This document shows positions 62,736-64,000 of a stretch of 64,000 nucleotides of DNA, piece by piece. The notes under the pieces are model-generated. The model ran no database searches. It was not told where the DNA came from and saw nothing but the letters and a program-made list of their open reading frames with translations. Origin of the DNA: Bacteroidia bacterium. Lineage in GTDB: Bacteria; Bacteroidota; Bacteroidia; Cytophagales; Cyclobacteriaceae. The stretch's first letter is position 1. Every line of letters starts with the position of its first letter. The stretch covers positions 1 through 64,000 of the forward strand of contig JAUHYU010000006.1 of assembly GCA_030426345.1 (NCBI GenBank). Direction: 5' to 3'. A program made the position numbers and the translations under genes.

Positions 62736-63392
62736 TTACTCATCTATCTCCACATTGTTCCATTCTAAATGAAGATAAATTATTCCCTTTTTCACTTTTT
62801 CGTCCTTGAACTTTTCCTTATCTATTTTCGTGTCTTTGCCCATGAAATTCAACGGTATTTTTATTTTCTCTACTTCAAACTCGATGATGACTTCACTTGG
62901 CAGCAGGGAATCAGAAGCATAACTCATTTTGATGGTATAAGACCCTTCGTTGCGCGTGGTGATTTCCGAGACAATGATCTGATTCAGCACCGTGTCAATC
63001 TTCAATGTCATGATGGCAAAATCAGCTTTGTTGTCAGCAGGGATCGCATTGAGCACTTTTAGCATTTTCCCATTCACCAGCTCGGTGCCGCGATCAACCG
63101 TAAAAAAATCATATTTAAACAATTCGTTCCACGAAAAATCAAGTCCGCGCTTGGGTATAAAAATAAAATCTTCGGTGGTGTAGCTGATCGGTTTCCCTTT
63201 TTTAAAATGAAGGTCTGCATGCTTTACGGGCATGTTGATGAAGCTCACATGGAGCTCCAGCGTAGCCTTGGCATACGCTTCTTGCACAGATTCCAGCTTT
63301 TCTTTGATGCGCAACAAATCCGGATCGATGCCCTGTCCATGAGCATAGGCAACGATTAAAAAACAGCATGTCATGGAAAAAAGTGCCTTCAT
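62736..63392 (-). CDS. secreted protein, LolA-like outer-membrane-lipoprotein-sorting family
   Basis: Start at ATG 63392 (MKALFSMTCCFLIVAYAHGQ), a signal peptide that overlaps the upstream stop (ATGA at 63389); the frame extends 20 codons further. About 218 residues. The body is beta-rich with LolA/LppX-like wording (ATLELHVSFINMPVKHADLH; DFIFIPKRGLDFSWNELFKY; ADFAIMTLKIDTVLNQIIVS; SYASDSLLPSEVIIEFEV). It probably binds a lipid or peptide in the periplasm; this is an inference from the fold. It is translationally coupled to the ABC-2 permease gene. Its 3' end abuts the displaced glycosidase fragment, so the insertion patch ends here. Confidence 0.65.
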   Translation of the reverse strand: MKALFSMTCCFLIVAYAHGQGIDPDLLRIKEKLESVQEAYAKATLELHVSFINMPVKHADLHFKKGKPISYTTEDFIFIPKRGLDFSWNELFKYDFFTVDRGTELVNGKMLKVLNAIPADNKADFAIMTLKIDTVLNQIIVSEITTRNEGSYTIKMSYASDSLLPSEVIIEFEVEKIKIPLNFMGKDTKIDKEKFKDEKVKKGIIYLHLEWNNVEIDE

Positions 63393-64000
63393 CCTATGTC
63401 TTTTTTTACAAATAAAAAGGTGCCAAAACCCATGAAAACCAGGGTGTAGCACAGCAACAAAATATGGTTGTGGTGCACAGCTGGCCAGGGAATTTCATAA
63501 TGGAAAAAATATTGCCACGTGTCTACCAGTTTTGGCAGGAACCAGCTGTCCGCACTACCAAAATCAATTTTCAAAAGTAGGGTATTGAGAATGAGAAATA
63601 AAGCACATAAAATCCATGTGATGGTCATTTCCTTGAAAACCACTGCGATGGTGATGCTTGTGACGCTATAAAAAATCATGAGCAATGTACCGGACATAAA
63701 AGCCATGCCGATCCTGCGGAATGCTTCATTCGATTCATAAAAGTTGAGGCCGTTGATATAAACAATCAGATCTCCCTGACCAAAAATACCGTATGCCAAC
63801 AGGGAGGCGCTGGCCATCAACAGCGAAAGAACGATCAGGGTAAAAATGATGGCGATGATGTATTTTGACAGGATATAATCCTGCTTTCTAACGGCTTGCA
63901 GCAATACTGTTTGCAGGGTTTTGTCTTTGTATTCATTGGTGACAAATCCCGAAACGATGATCATGATGATGAGCGGAAGGTTGAACCAAAGCGCATTCAA
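63389..64000 (-). CDS. ABC-2 type transporter permease (N-terminus cut by window edge)
   Basis: About 203 residues are visible up to the window edge. Helices: FNLPLIIMIIVSGFV, SKYIIAIIFTLIVLSLLMAS, MAFMSGTLLMIFYSVTSITI, ILCALFLILNTLLL and NHILLLCYTLVFMGFGTFLF. The segment NEYKDKTLQTVLLQAVRKQD is the cytosolic coupling region typical of ABC-2 permeases of the DrrB/NatB/bacteriocin-immunity type. Such proteins are usually about 240-250 residues, so some 40 are missing, including the first helix. It pairs with an ATPase presumably encoded upstream, outside the window, and with the downstream secreted protein. The substrate is unknown. Confidence 0.8.
   Translation of the reverse strand: MNALWFNLPLIIMIIVSGFVTNEYKDKTLQTVLLQAVRKQDYILSKYIIAIIFTLIVLSLLMASASLLAYGIFGQGDLIVYINGLNFYESNEAFRRIGMAFMSGTLLMIFYSVTSITIAVVFKEMTITWILCALFLILNTLLLKIDFGSADSWFLPKLVDTWQYFFHYEIPWPAVHHNHILLLCYTLVFMGFGTFLFVKKDIG

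Overview
The window reads as the chromosome of a Bacteroidota bacterium, most likely a free-living, probably marine, member of the Cytophagales. The signs are a SusC/SusD pair with a FecR-type regulator, several glycoside hydrolase lipoproteins, promoter -7 boxes of the TAnnTTTG type, AT-rich leaders with little Shine-Dalgarno signal, and a gyrB, ppk1, metH and alaS of ordinary Bacteroidota form. No rRNA, tRNA or CRISPR array was seen.

Layout. 1-1.1 kb: a PepSY membrane protein cut by the window edge. 1.4-9.9 kb: a GH95 fucosidase downstream of a three-gene DUF1553 / DUF1501 / DUF2231-cytochrome operon of the kind best known from Planctomycetes. 10.3-13.1 kb: a minus-strand cluster of ECF sigma factor, membrane anti-sigma-like protein, Spy-like periplasmic protein and an outer-membrane protein. 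13.2-28.8 kb: housekeeping genes (CoA-binding protein, gyrB, ppk1, metH with a SAM-I riboswitch, a J-domain protein, dprA, a MerR regulator, an M23 peptidase, alaS). 29-33.7 kb: sodC, a small lipoprotein, and a flavoprotein/polyferredoxin pair. 34-58.3 kb: a glycan-use region with a GH141-like beta-helix protein, a CotH-like protein, a GH92 mannosidase, FecR-SusC-SusD, and three large secreted proteins that look carbohydrate-active. 58.4-62.6 kb: an inserted defence patch, an AbiE-type toxin-antitoxin pair followed by an ATPase/DUF4435 pair resembling the PARIS anti-phage system. 62.7-64 kb: a small secreted protein and an ABC-2 permease cut by the window edge.

Three patterns cut across the genes. 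(1) A dispersed half-element, AAAA(G)GCC + about 3 bases + AAATCCATGG, occurs singly inside coding sequences and as inverted pairs forming transcription terminators. This is the distribution expected of a DNA-uptake-like sequence, and dprA is present here. (2) In two places, cargo sits between a gene's 3' end and a displaced, diverged copy of that same 3' end (34074-37905 and 55689-60245). This suggests insertions that rebuild the end of the target gene. (3) The ATPase/DUF4435 pair is bounded by integron-attC-like core sequences, and a further piece of the neighbouring glycosidase-like gene lies directly beyond it.

The glycan genes probably work together: SusC/SusD import oligosaccharides released by the secreted fucosidase, mannosidase and glucuronidase-like enzymes, under FecR control. 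No partner sigma factor lies beside fecR. All functions are inferred from reading the sequence; no database search was run.
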